Positions 50,271 to 63,900 of a stretch of 64,000 nt of DNA are shown here, one piece after another. The translations under genes were made by a program, and so were the position numbers. The notes under the pieces were generated by a model that searched no databases, was not told the DNA's origin, and was given only the letters and a program-made list of their open reading frames with translations. How positions within the stretch are numbered: the first letter of the stretch is position 1; every line of letters starts with the position of its first letter. The stretch is from Epiperipatus broadwayi (Eukaryota > Onychophora > Udeonychophora > Euonychophora > Peripatidae), in NCBI GenBank assembly GCA_028023455.1, contig JAQFVV010000056.1, forward strand, positions 3,284,001 to 3,348,000, in the 5' to 3' direction.

Positions 50271-52111
50271 TATATAATAAATAATATTGAATAATCATAA
50301 TCACATTATCTTTTAAACAATGATTAAACATTACTAAATCATTATTAAATCAAGACCTAAACTGAACATATACGTGGTACTCAGTTTGACTAGTTTGCTG
50401 AAAATATTTTTTTCCCCTCAATTATTATGTAAAATAACTTTAAAAATAATGAAAATATATTAAATACTGAAATGATTTTGAGCACTAAAAAAAAAAAATC
50501 TTACATTTGTGCATTATTAACATAAAGTAAACAGATCCTACTACAATGCTGAATATGAAATGGCTGAATCAGTGAAAGTAAATGCTATGATAGATGCCAT
50601 TGGTTGACATAAGTGAAGATAATTCAGAGCATCTCTGTTTTTCATTAGACACATTTCCCCCATATTATCCCTTATCTGTTTGTTTATACATTTCGCTGTG
50701 AAAGTGTTTTTTTTTTAAAAAAATTATTCTCATTCTGTGATGTATACACTTAATTTTAACTAGAAGAATGGAATTAGAAAACTAACATGTACATCAGGAA
50801 ATATTAACAGATAATAATGCCAATGTAATATTTTTTATAATTTTAAACATCCAATTTTAGTGATAACCAAAGTTTAACTTTCAAATTTATGCAAGTTATA
50901 CAGTAAACTAATTTTATACTGATGTTTATACTTTTGATTTGGTATTATATTTTTCCTGTTTAAATGATTACATAACTTTGTTTTAGGATATGAGTTTGGA
51001 ATAAATCATCCCTAAATATATTTTAAAGTACTGTTAATGAACACTGTTTAACACATATTTTTGGGACCAATTACAATCACTGTATAGGATTCCATTAAAG
51101 TAGTAATTTAATTTAAAGTTATGATCACCACAAATTATTCAACAATTTTGATAAATTTGGAGCTGTTATGACTAAAAATATTAAGCTGTTCAAATTAGTT
51201 ATATTGAAAAAAATAATTTCATTATTTAGTTCCATTTTTATATTTAAAAAAATAAATTTCAGTTCAAGTAACACAGATATATGAGAGCCCATAAACTTCT
51301 CGCAACAATAAATAAGTATAACCAAGATCATATACTTTCATAGTTACTTTTTTTAAAAAAACAAACAAAAACAAAACAGAATCATAAACTTATGCAATCA
51401 TAATATGAAAATATTACAGCTAGACATTTATACAGTTTGAATGAATTTTCACTATTATAATAAACAGGATATGCATATACATATACTGTACTTACAAACT
51501 ATTGCATGTATCACTTTTACATATACAGTATAATTTGATATTTGATTTGAAATTTATTATATTTGGTTTATTCTTAAACAAATGAAAGTATATATCTTTT
51601 TTAAAATATCTGAATACTTTAATGGAAAGAATCACTTTATTGCGCAATTAAAAAAAAAAAAAAGAAATCTTGTACTGGCAAAATAATATTTCTTTGTCAT
51701 CAATAAATCTGTATGATAATTGAGATAAAAATAGATTTAAAAGTAGAGATTTGATAAAACTTGTTTTGTAAAACAGCACTTGATTTGTTAAATCTTAACA
51801 CTAATTGATTACATCTGCTATTGAGTTACTTAGAAAATAATATATTCAATAAGAAATTAAAATTTTATTGAAACAGATTTTCTATTCTTTTTAACTATTT
51901 TAAGGATATTATACATTTCTTAAAATAGTTATATATGTAAGTCATTATATAAATATTAAAGAAAATTCTTAGCTATGAAATGATCTTCAATATATATTTA
52001 TAGATATGCATAATAACCTCCATTTTCCCATACATTCTTGAATTATTTGAATAAAGACATGTGTGATTAATTAAAAACATATATTCATCTTTTAATTAAC
52101 TCTATACCTGG

Positions 52112-52142
52112 CCTAGGGAAATTTCCTAGGGAAATTTCCTAG
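52112..52142. repeat. Short palindromic tandem repeat
   Basis: CCTAGGGAAATTT is repeated twice and closed by CCTAG; the unit CCTAGGGAAATTT is itself nearly self-complementary. Confidence 0.6.
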
Positions 52143-53289
52143 TTTAATAAACGATTAATGATAATCATTAACATATTTATCCAAGGTGAATCATAAATCA
52201 GAATCGAACAATTTATTATTGATAAATACTGAATACATGACAAGATATGTGAGAAATTGTGACCTGGGCCAAATGATGAGTACTGGTTCAGCACAAAATA
52301 CATCTTGGGATTATTTGTCTTTTAATATGTCTATTCAAATGTTTAAATAATATAAAATCGAGGGCTGAAAAAGATATTACACATGGAAATGTTTTATTAA
52401 AAAACATATACATTGATCTTTAATTGAGGTTCAAGGTTTACATCTAGGCTAGGAATACTTTCTAGCTTAATAAATATTTATTCATTAATGTATTTATCTA
52501 GAGTGAGTATTGTATAAGCTATGACATATTATGCTTAACATGTTTTCTTTCGGTAAGATTTCATCGAAAATTAGATGAACGATGTCAAGGCAACAAAGAC
52601 ACTGGCATGACTAATCCATGAGAATGGTGATTTTTTTTGATCATGGTGATCCGTGAGATTTAAAAAGTCAAGAGACCTATGGGAAATTTTGTCATTTCTG
52701 TCTTTTGTGGTTTTGATATCAGCATGAGCAGTGATTTTTTTGATTATATTGAGAATAGTTTCATATATTTCATATTTAATATTGACATTATTTAACTATA
52801 TAGAGTGAATTTTTAACTGTCGATTGGATATTATAGTAATTTTCCACTGCCGTTATTTGTAAGTAATTTTCATTTTGTTTCTTAATAATTAAATAAATTA
52901 TTCTAATTTTCATAAAAAAAAAAACATTTCATAATTTTATGTACTACTTTTAGGTTATTTTTTATTTTGCTTTGTTGTCTTCTTTTCCATTTTTCTTATA
53001 AATTATCATTATTTTCATTAAAAAAAGACTACTTTTAATTTCATAATTTTATATAATACCTTTTAATTAAGACGTTTTTTACGTCCGCCATTTTCACTAT
53101 ACGACAGATTTGCACTATATTGGGAAGTGTTTTTTATTGTCTGTTTAATTTCAAAATTACAAATATTGTTTATAAATTTTTCTGCAATTATTTTGTAGTC
53201 AATTTGAATTTACAATAATTTTAGTAAATTACTATTAATTTATGTATTTTTTTGGTGCATGTAATTTTTTTTTTCCGAGGAACGTGGCA

Positions 53290-53870
53290 CTGTCCAATTT
53301 TTTCCCCCTATGAGATGGCTTCTTTAGTATTATTCTTGCTATTAGATGTCTTCTTTAGTATTATTCTTGCTATGTCTACCGGATGTCTTCTTTAGTATTA
53401 TTCTTGCGATGTCTACCGGAATCTTTAGTGTTATTTTTGCTATGTCTACCGGAATCTTTAGTATTATTTTTGCTATGTCTACAAATTGTCTTCTTTAATA
53501 TTATTCTTGCTATTAGATGTCTTTTTTTAGTAGTATTCTTGCTATGTCTACCAGATTCTTTAGTACTATTTTTGGTATTACATGTCTTCTGTAGTATTAT
53601 TCTTGCTATTAGATGTCTTATACTTATTAATTATTATAGTAATTTTTTCCTTTTCTTTTTTCCAGAAATGGCTGACTTCTTTACTATTTTTCTTGCATTA
53701 TCCCAAAGATGTACTACTATAATCTGATCTGTGGACAAATTTTAGCGATTAACATTGTCCAGAAATCAGTAGGAAACGTTATCTTAAAGATCGGAAGATT
53801 AGAGTAGTACGTCTTTGGGGTAATACATCATAGCAAGAAAACTACTAAAGTACCAATAAAACAACATGCT
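53290..53870. repeat. Fold-back minisatellite (unit TCTTTAGTATTATTCTTGCTATG)
   Basis: The left part (53310-53620) has about eight to ten imperfect copies of a 30-38-bp unit centred on CTTTAGTATTATTCTTGCTA, often with TGTCTACCGGA. After a unique stretch, TCCCAAAGATGTACTACT (53701-53718) is answered by AGTAGTACGTCTTTGGGG (53803-53820), and the unit returns inverted as ATAGCAAGAAAACTACTAAAG near 53830-53850. The whole can fold back around position 53760. The plus-strand Ser/Leu-rich frame at 53383-53727 is a by-product of the repeat. Confidence 0.75.
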
Positions 53871-54415
53871 AGTACTCCAAATTCATTAATTGTTCCTCTT
53901 ATAATGAAGCTATAAGATATAATTAAATATATCAGAGAAGAGAATTTGCCTTCTCTCTGAAGCATTAAAACTAAAAAAGGAAATTTCTCATGCCCATTTC
54001 ATTCATTTTGTTTTCACAAGAAGAATATGGATAGATTGATCACAATATACATAGATCAGTATAATGAGTATTAGCATTTTCATACATCAAATGGTTTTTT
54101 GATATATGTGTGAACATTCATTTTGTACAATTTTAGTTATGGTGAGACAAATGGCCATTATTAAGACATCAGATAAAGATATGACAGAGAATGCAAAAAG
54201 CAAAAGCATAAATTGTAATATCTATCTAATATTAAAAAGAATCAGATTTTATAATGTAAAACATATGAAAAGATAAATAAATATAAAGTGAAAATAAACT
54301 TATTGTAAATGCACAAATACTGAAATAAGATTTTGAATGAAATTCATTTTAAAATAAACCTGGAGAAATAGTATTGCAAACATTAAAGATATTTTAAACA
54401 GATAACAGGATTATC
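53871..54415. other. AT-rich DNA, no recognised feature
   Basis: No coding or repeat structure recognised between the fold-back array and the palindromic repeat. Confidence 0.35.
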
Positions 54416-56255
54416 AATTCTAGAGGATTTGAATTCAGATTTTCAAGATTCTCTCAGCTTTCCAATCTATCTCATACAATTGTTACACATGACCACACAC
54501 ATGTGAAAAAGATAAATGATCTCCAATATACACATTCCATGTTGAACCAGCACTCATCAGTTGGTCCAGATCATCATCTTCCATATATATAAATAATCAG
54601 TGCTAGGTTTATATAAAGATAACAAATCTTGAAACTTTAATGGACAGAGTTAAATTTCACCACCTTCTAACTCTTCAGCCATCAATATCATTAAAAATCA
54701 GAGAATGAAACACCCAAATCTCTTGTTGTTGCCAATATTATTGTTATGCCCATGTTGACAGTCACTCTGACACATTATGTACAGGACCTTGTGCATTTAA
54801 ATACACAAAAGAGGGATAGTCAGAATACAGGCTGAAACTGTAATATTTAAATACAGGTACACTTTATACCCCATGAAATTTTCAAATGTAATTATAAGGG
54901 ATTTGAATCCAGACTTTCAACTCCCTCAGTTATCCAATCTATCTTGTACAAGCAATATACATGTCCACACACATGTGAAAAAGATAAATGATCTCCAATA
55001 CACATATTTCATGCTGAAGCAACACTCTCATGCTGGTCCAGATCATCATCTCCCAAACATATATATTAAATCGGTGCTGGGTTTAAATTAAGATAGTAAA
55101 TCTTCAGATGGGCTTCAATCTACTCTACCCTCCAATTTTTCAGCCATCCATACCATTGAAAATGTGATGATGAAACACCCAAATCCTTTGGTGTTGCCAA
55201 TATTATTGCCATACCCATGTTGACTTTTAAGTTATTCTGACCCCTCATGTATAAGATCATGTACATTTAAATATACAGAAGAGGGATGGACAGGATAAAT
55301 AAAGGTATGCTTTATATATCAGGAATCCTCTATAATCACATCTGAAAACTCCAGGGATATAAAGTATAGCTGTATTTAAATATTACAGATTTAGTCTGTA
55401 TCCTGCCCATCCCTCTTCTGCATATTCAAATGGATAAGGCCATATATATGAGGGATCAGATGACTTAAAGTCAACATGGGCATGCCAATAATATTAGCAA
55501 TATCAAGGAATTTGGGTGTTCCATCATCAGATTTTCAATGGCTGGAGAGTTGGAGGTTGGAGTACATTGAAGGCTGTTCACTAAAGTTTGAAGATTTGCT
55601 ATTTTAATATAAACCCAGCACTGATTATATGTATGTGTGAGAGATGATGATCTGGACCAACTGGTGAGTGTTGATTCAGCATGACATATGTATATTGGAA
55701 ATCATTTATCTTTTTCACATGTGTATCAAATTGATTTGATAGCTGAGGGGAGCTTAAGTCTGGGTTAAATCTCTATAATTACATCTGAAAACTCCAGGGA
55801 TATAAATTATACCTATATTTAAATATTACAAATTCAGTCTGTATTCTGCCCATCCCTCTTCTGTGTATTTGAATGGGCAAGGTCCTACACATGACGGGTC
55901 AGAGTGGCTTAAAGTTAACATGGGCATGGGAATTGGCAACATGATTTGAGCATTTCATCATCAGATTTTCAATGGTATGGATGGCTGAAAATTGGAGGGT
56001 GGAATAGACTAAAGCCTGTAAAATTTGAAGAATTGCTATCTTAATATAAATTGAGCACTGATAATATGTGTGGGTGATGATGATCTGAACCGACTGATGA
56101 GTGCTGATTCAGCATGAAATCTTTTTCACATGTGTGGTCATGTGTATTGGTTGTAAGAGATAGATTGAATAGCTGAGGGAAGCTTGAAACTCTGGTTCAA
56201 ATGCCCTATAATTACATTGAAAATTCCAGAGATATACAGTATAAACTGTATTTAA
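54416..56255. repeat. Four-copy palindromic repeat (two direct, two inverted, about 435-475 bp each)
   Basis: Units at about 54416-54890 and 54891-55325 are in the same direction (landmarks GATTTGAATCCAGACTTTCA, CACACATGTGAAAAAGATAA, GTCCAGATCATCATCT, CACCCAAATC, AGAGGGATGG). Units at about 55326-55790 and 55791-56255 carry the same landmarks as reverse complements (CCATCCCTCTTCTG, GATTTTCAATGG, GATGATGATCTG, TTTTTCACATGTG). The result is a palindrome with arms of about 0.9 kb centred near 55330, each arm a tandem dimer. Copies differ by many substitutions and small indels. No ORF is conserved among units. The class (satellite, fold-back element or SINE cluster) is undetermined. Confidence 0.85.
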
Positions 56256-58459
56256 AAATTATTAATTCTAATTAATAGATGATATTAAACCTATAAAAAT
56301 CAGTTCCAATAAATTTTAATGAAGTAGAGGACTTCAATAAGAATATGTACAATATGTTTTCAAATAAACCAAACATTTCAAAATTCTCATGGAAATAGAG
56401 AAATCTGATAGATATATACATTATTATATATTGTAGTGATGAGTTACAATTAGCCACACCATCCAATTATTTAAGAAACTCTACCAATTGGAGTCACATA
56501 ACATATTTGCTTAACTAATAAATTGCCAAGCAAATTGTAATATTAACATTTTTTTTCCTTTCCAACATATACATGTGTATAAACAATTTTTTTTATTTCT
56601 AGAGAAGTAATAAAAGCCAATAAATTAATAGAGAAACAGATAGGTATATTAACACTAGAATACAATGTATTATATGTTAATAATTGGGGATAACTACATA
56701 AAAAACTTACACATAAACTTAAGAGAGATAAATAAATAAAAACAATGACTGGATTAAAATGTAAACATAAGGCAACCATTTGTGGAGATGAAATTTGGGG
56801 AAATAAAATTTAAAATATTTATAAATTATTATTTTTTTATTTATAATCCCATTTATTTTTATTACGTCATTTAAACAATAGGAAATGTCAAGATTAAAAT
56901 GCTTAAAATAACTTCACGCGACAGAACGCCGTATTAAAGGTTATAATTTTCTTCTGCATTTGAAGATGGAACATTATTATTATTTTTCTACTTAAAAATA
57001 AATTCAAATACAAAACAGATATGAGTGTTTGAATTTAAATGTATAAATATTTATATATTTAAATATTTATCAAAATGATCAAAACCTGAAATTTTAAAGC
57101 AATCGTTTTGAAAAGTAAGAAGTTTGAAATTATTTGCTAATTAGACAAATAAGAGAAACTTAAGCGTTGCAGAAATATTCAATAATTATTTGTTTTGATA
57201 TATAGTAATATTGTCGTTGAAATTTTGAAAAGCAAATGAATTAATAAATATATATTAATTTTATATCATGATGGCTTGCTAAAAAAGTTTATACCATGGG
57301 GTAATAATATGCCCATCAATAAAGCCATAAAAGTTTAAGAATTTTACCTGCCCATTTAGGAGAAACTTAAAAACCATCTTTGTTTTAAATAAAATGTCTA
57401 ACAAAATTCAGGACAGGATAAATGGAGGACACTATTATTTCTTGACTCAGACAAGAAATTGCAAATTCGTCGTGGGAATAAAACTTCATCTCCATTCCTA
57501 GGAATTTATTTAACAAATGAACAGTTTCCAGGACTCATCGAACTTTATTTAACATAATGGGATATAAATTGTGATTTTTTTTTGTTTTATTATTTTGTAT
57601 ATATGTAAGTTTTATGTATTATTTTCGTTTCTACAAATGGAAGCTAATGTGAATAATTTTTGGAGTACTCTGTATGAGAGTAATAAGGGGGGAAAAACTT
57701 AGATATATATTTTTATCATTTATAATTGTAATAAGAATAAAAAAAAAATTAATAGTTTTGACCGCCCAGCTGACTGACTTTTGACAACTATAGAAAATTA
57801 GGAGGTAAGAAATTTTAATATCATCTTATATTAAGTAAAACACACTGATAGATTTTTCTATTATTAATTAAACTTACCTTAGTATTGCTTTTATAAATCA
57901 ATGATTTATAATCATTGATTTATCTAGACAACAAATATTTTTTGTTGTTGTTGTTGTTATGCTTATATATATATTAAATTAGCCAGTTAGAAATCGAAAT
58001 CACATGTACATATTATGATTTTATATATTCGTGGTTGTAAATAATTAGACAAGTAAATGAACTTCTACCATTGGGTTTAGGGCAAGGGTTTTATTTTATT
58101 AATATCATTATAGATATCGATGTGGTAGAGATTCATTCTTGACAAAATGAATTACATATATCAGACTTAATTGTTATTAATACTTAATATTTTTTTTGTT
58201 AGTCAATAAATGTTTATATAATTCATTATTTTGGTTTGGTCTCTAACTCATCATTATTTCAATATCCACCATCAGCTTTATAGTTCTTTATTATTCACAC
58301 ATCCATTATAAACATTATTATCTTATTTAGTTTTACACTTATTAATATTATTAATATAATGGAGGAAATACATATACATATTTAAGCCATTTATTATAAC
58401 TTTTAATACATATATACTTATACTGCACATACATATTTTTTTTTATATATCCTATGCTT
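56256..58459. other. AT-rich DNA, no gene recognised
   Basis: Contains a perfect 12-bp-arm hairpin near 57898-57924 (AAATCAATGATT / AATCATTGATTT) and a short (TTG)n at about 57943-57958. No exon found. Confidence 0.4.
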
Positions 58460-58791
58460 AATTGATTTTTGATAGTTAATTATCACCTATATAGAGGTGC
58501 AATAACTACTATTAGTGTGATCTCCTTCCCTGATAAGAGAGCTCAGGCAATTACTCCCTGAGTTTGAATACTGTGGTATAACACGGCTATATAGGGGTGA
58601 GAATTGGATGAACTGACCCAAATTGTATCTAAGTTAATAAAAATAGGTAGAGCTAGTCTATTGGAAGTAGGTACAATCATAGGTTATGTATTTCATCGTG
58701 TAATCACTTGCATCCTATCCGAAGACCCAAAGTCCGACCATAGTAAGATGTGAAACCCCTATCTCTCCAGGAATCCGACCAGCCCGTTACA
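58460..58791. other. GC-richer patch, possible LTR end (CCCGTTACA)
   Basis: About 330 bp with clearly more G+C than its surroundings. It ends TCCGACCAGCCCGTTACA at 58791, followed by an AT tract. Read from the minus strand it begins TGTAACGGGCTGG, a typical start of a gypsy-type LTR, and it contains a TATATAGGGG box near 58589. The other end and any target-site duplication were not found, so a solo or truncated LTR is only a possibility. Confidence 0.3.
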
Positions 58792-60639
58792 AATATATAT
58801 ATATATAAGTCCCTCAATCTCACAAAAAATAATAACACAAATAAAAATACAGGCCTTGAAAACATCAGACTATGTTAGCTAGATATTGCACAAGAACAAG
58901 ATCTAGGATCAAGAAACAAAATAGCTAAAGTGATTGACTCAGCAAAACAAATATTAAACTCGTGAATTAAACATCTTGATAATAACCAGTTTAAAAATTC
59001 TTTCTCAGAACCTGGAAACACTCATAGGATGGACAGATGAACATTGATACAGCTCAGGAGCAAAATTAGACTTTACCCTAGCTGAATTCAAATAATTTTC
59101 AAAATTAAATGTACAAATTTTTCTTAATTGTCTTCTTAATTAATGACTAATCACTGTACACATTAGTAATAAACGTTCTTGATAAAAATAAATAAATAAT
59201 TGCTTCTTAATATAAAATATCAATGATTACAGATATAAGATTAATGTTAATACAAAGATATTAAGAAAGATAATATTAACAATTGATATATATATATATT
59301 CAGAAATACTTTACGGAATTTAAGAAGTATCTATAAATCATTTCAAAATAATAACAGAACTTTGAAAATGGTCCAGAGTTAAATGAAATCAAATAAATTG
59401 ATTTATCACTAAAAATAGCCATACAATTAATGGGATTTTTTTAAAAAAGCCATTTACCAAAATTTTTCTAATGAAATAAGCACAGAAAAAAACAAATATG
59501 AAAAAAAAGTAACAATATATAAATATTTTATTAAAAAAATATTTTTCAAACACAATTTAGGTTGTTAAATGGAAATAAAGTGTGGGGCCCCCACAAATTA
59601 ATTAATGCAATTACTATTACTATTTTTAAAATTAGTGATTGAGTTAATTAACATCCCACATTTTTATTTTAAATTACATATAATAATTGAAATTGTGGTT
59701 GAAGAAAAAATACTTTTTACATATATTATTTTTTATATTTTAGAATTCAGATATTTTGCAATAGACTTTTTGTACTCAAATTTAAAAACTAAAAATCAAA
59801 CAATATCTCTCATGCACATTAAAAATTTTTTTTTTGTTTATGAAGGCAGCATTTTTTAAAAAACAAGTTTTAGTTCAACAATAAAAAAAAATTAAGATTT
59901 CATTCTTCATTTAATTTTTCTATTATAATTAATAATAAATGCTTATCGGGAAATTGGTTGTAAAATTCAATGAAAATATATTTTTAAAAAATATACTGCC
60001 ATCTATTGTGTATCATTGAAAACTTTTTGAACCAATATCAATGAGATTTAAAATTCTGTTCACCAGCACTATTAGAATGTATAAATAGTTGAACAACTCT
60101 GAAATAGTGCATTATCACTGATGCCTAACATATGTACAAAATTTGTAGAAAATTCATTTGATTAGAAGTATGTTAAAAATCAATTACAAGATTTTGGTCA
60201 AACAAACAAACAGAATTTCCAAGTTAAATAAAAACATTTAAAAATGGATGCTTTTGAAGAAATAACTATTTGAAATTTTGTGAAATGGCAAGAAAAGTTA
60301 GAGAAAAGATTAAAAATCTTAAGAATATAATATAACATGTCAGCATTAAAAGGAAATTTATCTTATTAATATAGAAATGACAAGAGTTCTAAAAATAAGA
60401 ATGACATTATGAAGTATATGAAAAGATTCAACAAATCACTAAAGAACAGGAAAACAATTTTGGTCAAATAATATCATCTTTAGAAGCAAAAAGGTAAGAT
60501 GTGCAATTACATCTATGAAAAGACAAAAAAAGTTCCAGAAAATGATAAAATCATGATAGAAGTTATTAAAAGATGCAGATGAGTAACTGAGAATAAAAAT
60601 ATATGCTAAATGCTTGAATGATAATTATATACCACTTAC
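58792..60639. other. AT-rich DNA, no gene recognised
   Basis: The plus strand is A-rich, especially after 60100, reminiscent of a decayed sense-strand retroelement. No domain could be named. The frame at 59605-59859 is low-complexity. Confidence 0.3.
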
Positions 60640-60927
60640 ATAATTTTAAGAATAGTAGTAATATTTAAAATAGATGAAAAAGATATGAATTATTTATACT
60701 CTTCCATCAATTTCATATAAGATAATATTAAAATCATGACACAACCCTCTATACAGAGTTTTGGATTCAAATTAAAAAAAAGAATAATTTTAAGAATAGT
60801 AGTAATATTTAAAATAGATGAAAAAGATATGAATTATTTATACTCTTCCATCAATTTCATATAAGATAATATTAAAATCATGACACAACCCTCTATACAG
60901 AGTTTTGGATTCAAATTAAAAAAAAGA
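60640..60927. repeat. Exact tandem duplication, 144 bp x 2
   Basis: The segment from ATAATTTTAAGAATAGTAGT at 60640 to the A-run before GAATA is repeated starting at 60784. I found no difference between the two copies by eye, so the duplication is very recent or an assembly artefact. Confidence 0.9.
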
Positions 60928-63900
60928 ATAAACTTGACTTAAATGTAGTGGTAACAGAGTACACTACACAAAAGTATTAAGATGGATGATAGAGAGAAAT
61001 AATGAGCATGAGTTTTTTTTTTTTTTTTTTAAAAATCACTATATAAACATTTAAAACTTTGGAATATAAACTCTGGGTATTGAGAAATTTTCAAAATATA
61101 ATGGCAGTGATTAGACACAATGGTATTATTTAAAAAAATAATAGTGGTAAAAGTATCTATCAAGATGATTTCATCTCTCCAAAACCTTTTACAACAGATC
61201 TATAGGAAGCAATTCATAGATAAAAGTGTGAAATAAAAATATCAAAAGTACATAGATTATTTAAATCATTTAGATTTTACAAGTGATGTAGCCCCTTCCC
61301 CCCCAATAAAATGTTTTAGAATAGCATGAAATATTTCAAAAGCTAGTAGATGAAAGCAACATAATTAGAAATAAAAATTAAAAAGTATTCAAATAATATT
61401 TAAAGTATTTCAAAAATGTAGAATATAAAGATTTGTCAGATACTTAAAATAAGTACAAGAAAGACTGCAAATTATATAGAAAAATTGAATACATTTATAT
61501 AGAGAGTGATATAAAGAAATTATGGAATTATTTTCTCAGGAGCTCATGTGATATTCTAGTACCTGGAGTGACAGAATGAGCTTTAATTTAGAGAAGTTTA
61601 ACTTTCAAGTCAATCATTCTACTGCTGTGGCAAATACACCAGCATGCTGGGATTAATATGAAAGAATCAAAAGTTAAATACATAGATAAAAATATAAACA
61701 TGTATCATCAGCATTATAGAATGAATTAATTTGATATTATTTTAAAAAGAGAGATGATATAAGATGGACAATAGAAATCCTAAAATAGATTATAAAAGTT
61801 TTAAATGATTCAGAGAGAAAAAAAAAACACACCTGAAAGGCAAAAATAAAAAGCTTATATGGGAAAAGGTAGCTATAAAAAATAAAAAAACTGGTTTAAA
61901 CTTGATTAATGATTGAAGATGACCATATAGTTTATTAATACATAGTCGAGCCACAAACTATTCTATATCAGAAACTACATGTCTTCAGTTATATGCTAAT
62001 ATATGTCTATCATGAACTTCACTGAAAGTGTACTCAGCTTTAGATTATAAAGAAATCATTTCATTACATAGATGAATAAAATATATGCAAATTTGAATAA
62101 TCAAAAAAAAAAAAATGTAAATAAACAAAAACATGTGAACAAATAAAAAAAATCATTGAGATTCATAAACACAGTAAATTTTAGAAATTTCGTTTTATAA
62201 TGGCAGCCATTTTTTTCTTGCCAAATATAATATTCTTCAATCTCAAATGTGAATTTTTAAAATCATGCTTTCTTCATGATTTAAGTAAAATTTGTTAACA
62301 AGTGTATAAAATTTTATCTTTATCTTTGAGGACAACTTCCAAAAAATCATAATGTATTTTCATTAAATGTGAGAAAAAAAAATATTGACTCAATAAGAAA
62401 AAATAATGTCAAACTCTGAAATCGGCTACATCTTTCAAAAGAATGAGTCATCAATTAGAAAAATTATAAAAAGGAGACCTGTGTCTCTGTTGCTAGTAAA
62501 CCTGAAATAGGTAAAGCTGTAAGTAAAGTAAGAGATAATTTTTGGTTAAAGTGGAAAGTCTTAAATCTAAGTTTCAATAATATGAATCGTAAAAATGTTA
62601 TGATTGATAATCCTGTATCAACAGAAAATCTTAAATTTCTATGAATAATTTAGCCCAGAATGTTGATCACATAAAATTCAAGCTATCCACTGCAAAGAGA
62701 ATGGTTGTATAGATTCAGAAACCATTAGTCTTAAAAATTATTAAAAAATTAGGAATAGGTATTTAATTGTGATGAAAAAATAATTGTGAATAATAGAACA
62801 CATACATTGAACGATTAATATTATTAAAATTTTTATCATAATCTTTATATATGCATATTATACATATATAACCTTTGATATATACCAAAATATATATATA
62901 TGACCCGAAAAGTATTGATAATTATAGTACAATAAACAACACTTATTGTATTATGATAAAGGCTTATCAACAAAATATGAGCTATTATGTGCAATAAACA
63001 GTTGCATTACAAATGGGGATTGGATCAAAACATAATATAGTTCGTGGATCCACTTTAAGGATTGATTGAATAAAGTAGAAATTTATTAAACTTGGAAATT
63101 ATCACAGATGGATATTACTATTAACCATTTGAAATAGGCATTAGTACTTCTCAGAGCTCTATATTTGATAATTAAATCAAAAATAATTCATGCCACATTA
63201 AATTATAGAGGTTTCATTCAGCAGGATTGATTAGGTTGAGAAAAAATAGTGCGATGATTTTTCATAAAAGTAATGTAAATAAGGTTTAATTGGAACCATA
63301 ATATATATATAAAGCAGCAATACATACTTTCATATACTGATATATTGTACATTTAAATAATGTGTAAGTAAATTAGTTATATATTGTAGCCTTTGGCTTT
63401 GCCCAAAGCTCCATTAGATTTTAGACTTAGTTATTTATGTATGACAGTGTTTGATAAAATTTTCCTCATGAGCTATATATATATATTTTAACAGACAAGC
63501 TTTTCTAGCCAATGCTAAGTTTGAATTAAAGTCATATTCTTATGGATTGAGTAATTTTACTTAGTATGAAAACTAAACATTTAATCATAAAAGTTTATAA
63601 GCAAAAATTATTTTATTTAGTATCGATTCATAAGGTAATTTAAAAGCCAAAGAAATAATTGAAAAGTTATGGGTTAGCAATGTTTATAAATTATTTTAAT
63701 AGTTTGGAGATTGGAAAAGAAAGAAGGGGAATGTAAAATTGCGTAACTACTTTGGGGGAATGAAAATAGACAATCGTAATTTTACAATAAATTAAAATAC
63801 AATAATTAATAAAATCAAATTGTCATAGAAAAAAATCAAGAATTAATCAAAGTATTGAGCAATCAGTTTAACTAGAATTGTATGTGTGTGCTGATGTGTG

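Larger units (their letters stand above)
49319..53270. other. AT-rich DNA, few features
   Basis: Contains two small tandem repeats (49728-49870 and 52112-52142), the second copy of the dispersed module (50172-50270), and a diverged relative of the 54-56 kb repeat near 52240-52420 (TGGGCCAAATGATGAGTACT, then GGTTCAGCA). No exon recognised. Confidence 0.4.

Noticed and set aside
53383-53727. Plus-strand 114-residue Leu/Ser/Cys-rich frame
   Set aside because: Its periodic peptide mirrors the minisatellite units of the fold-back array.
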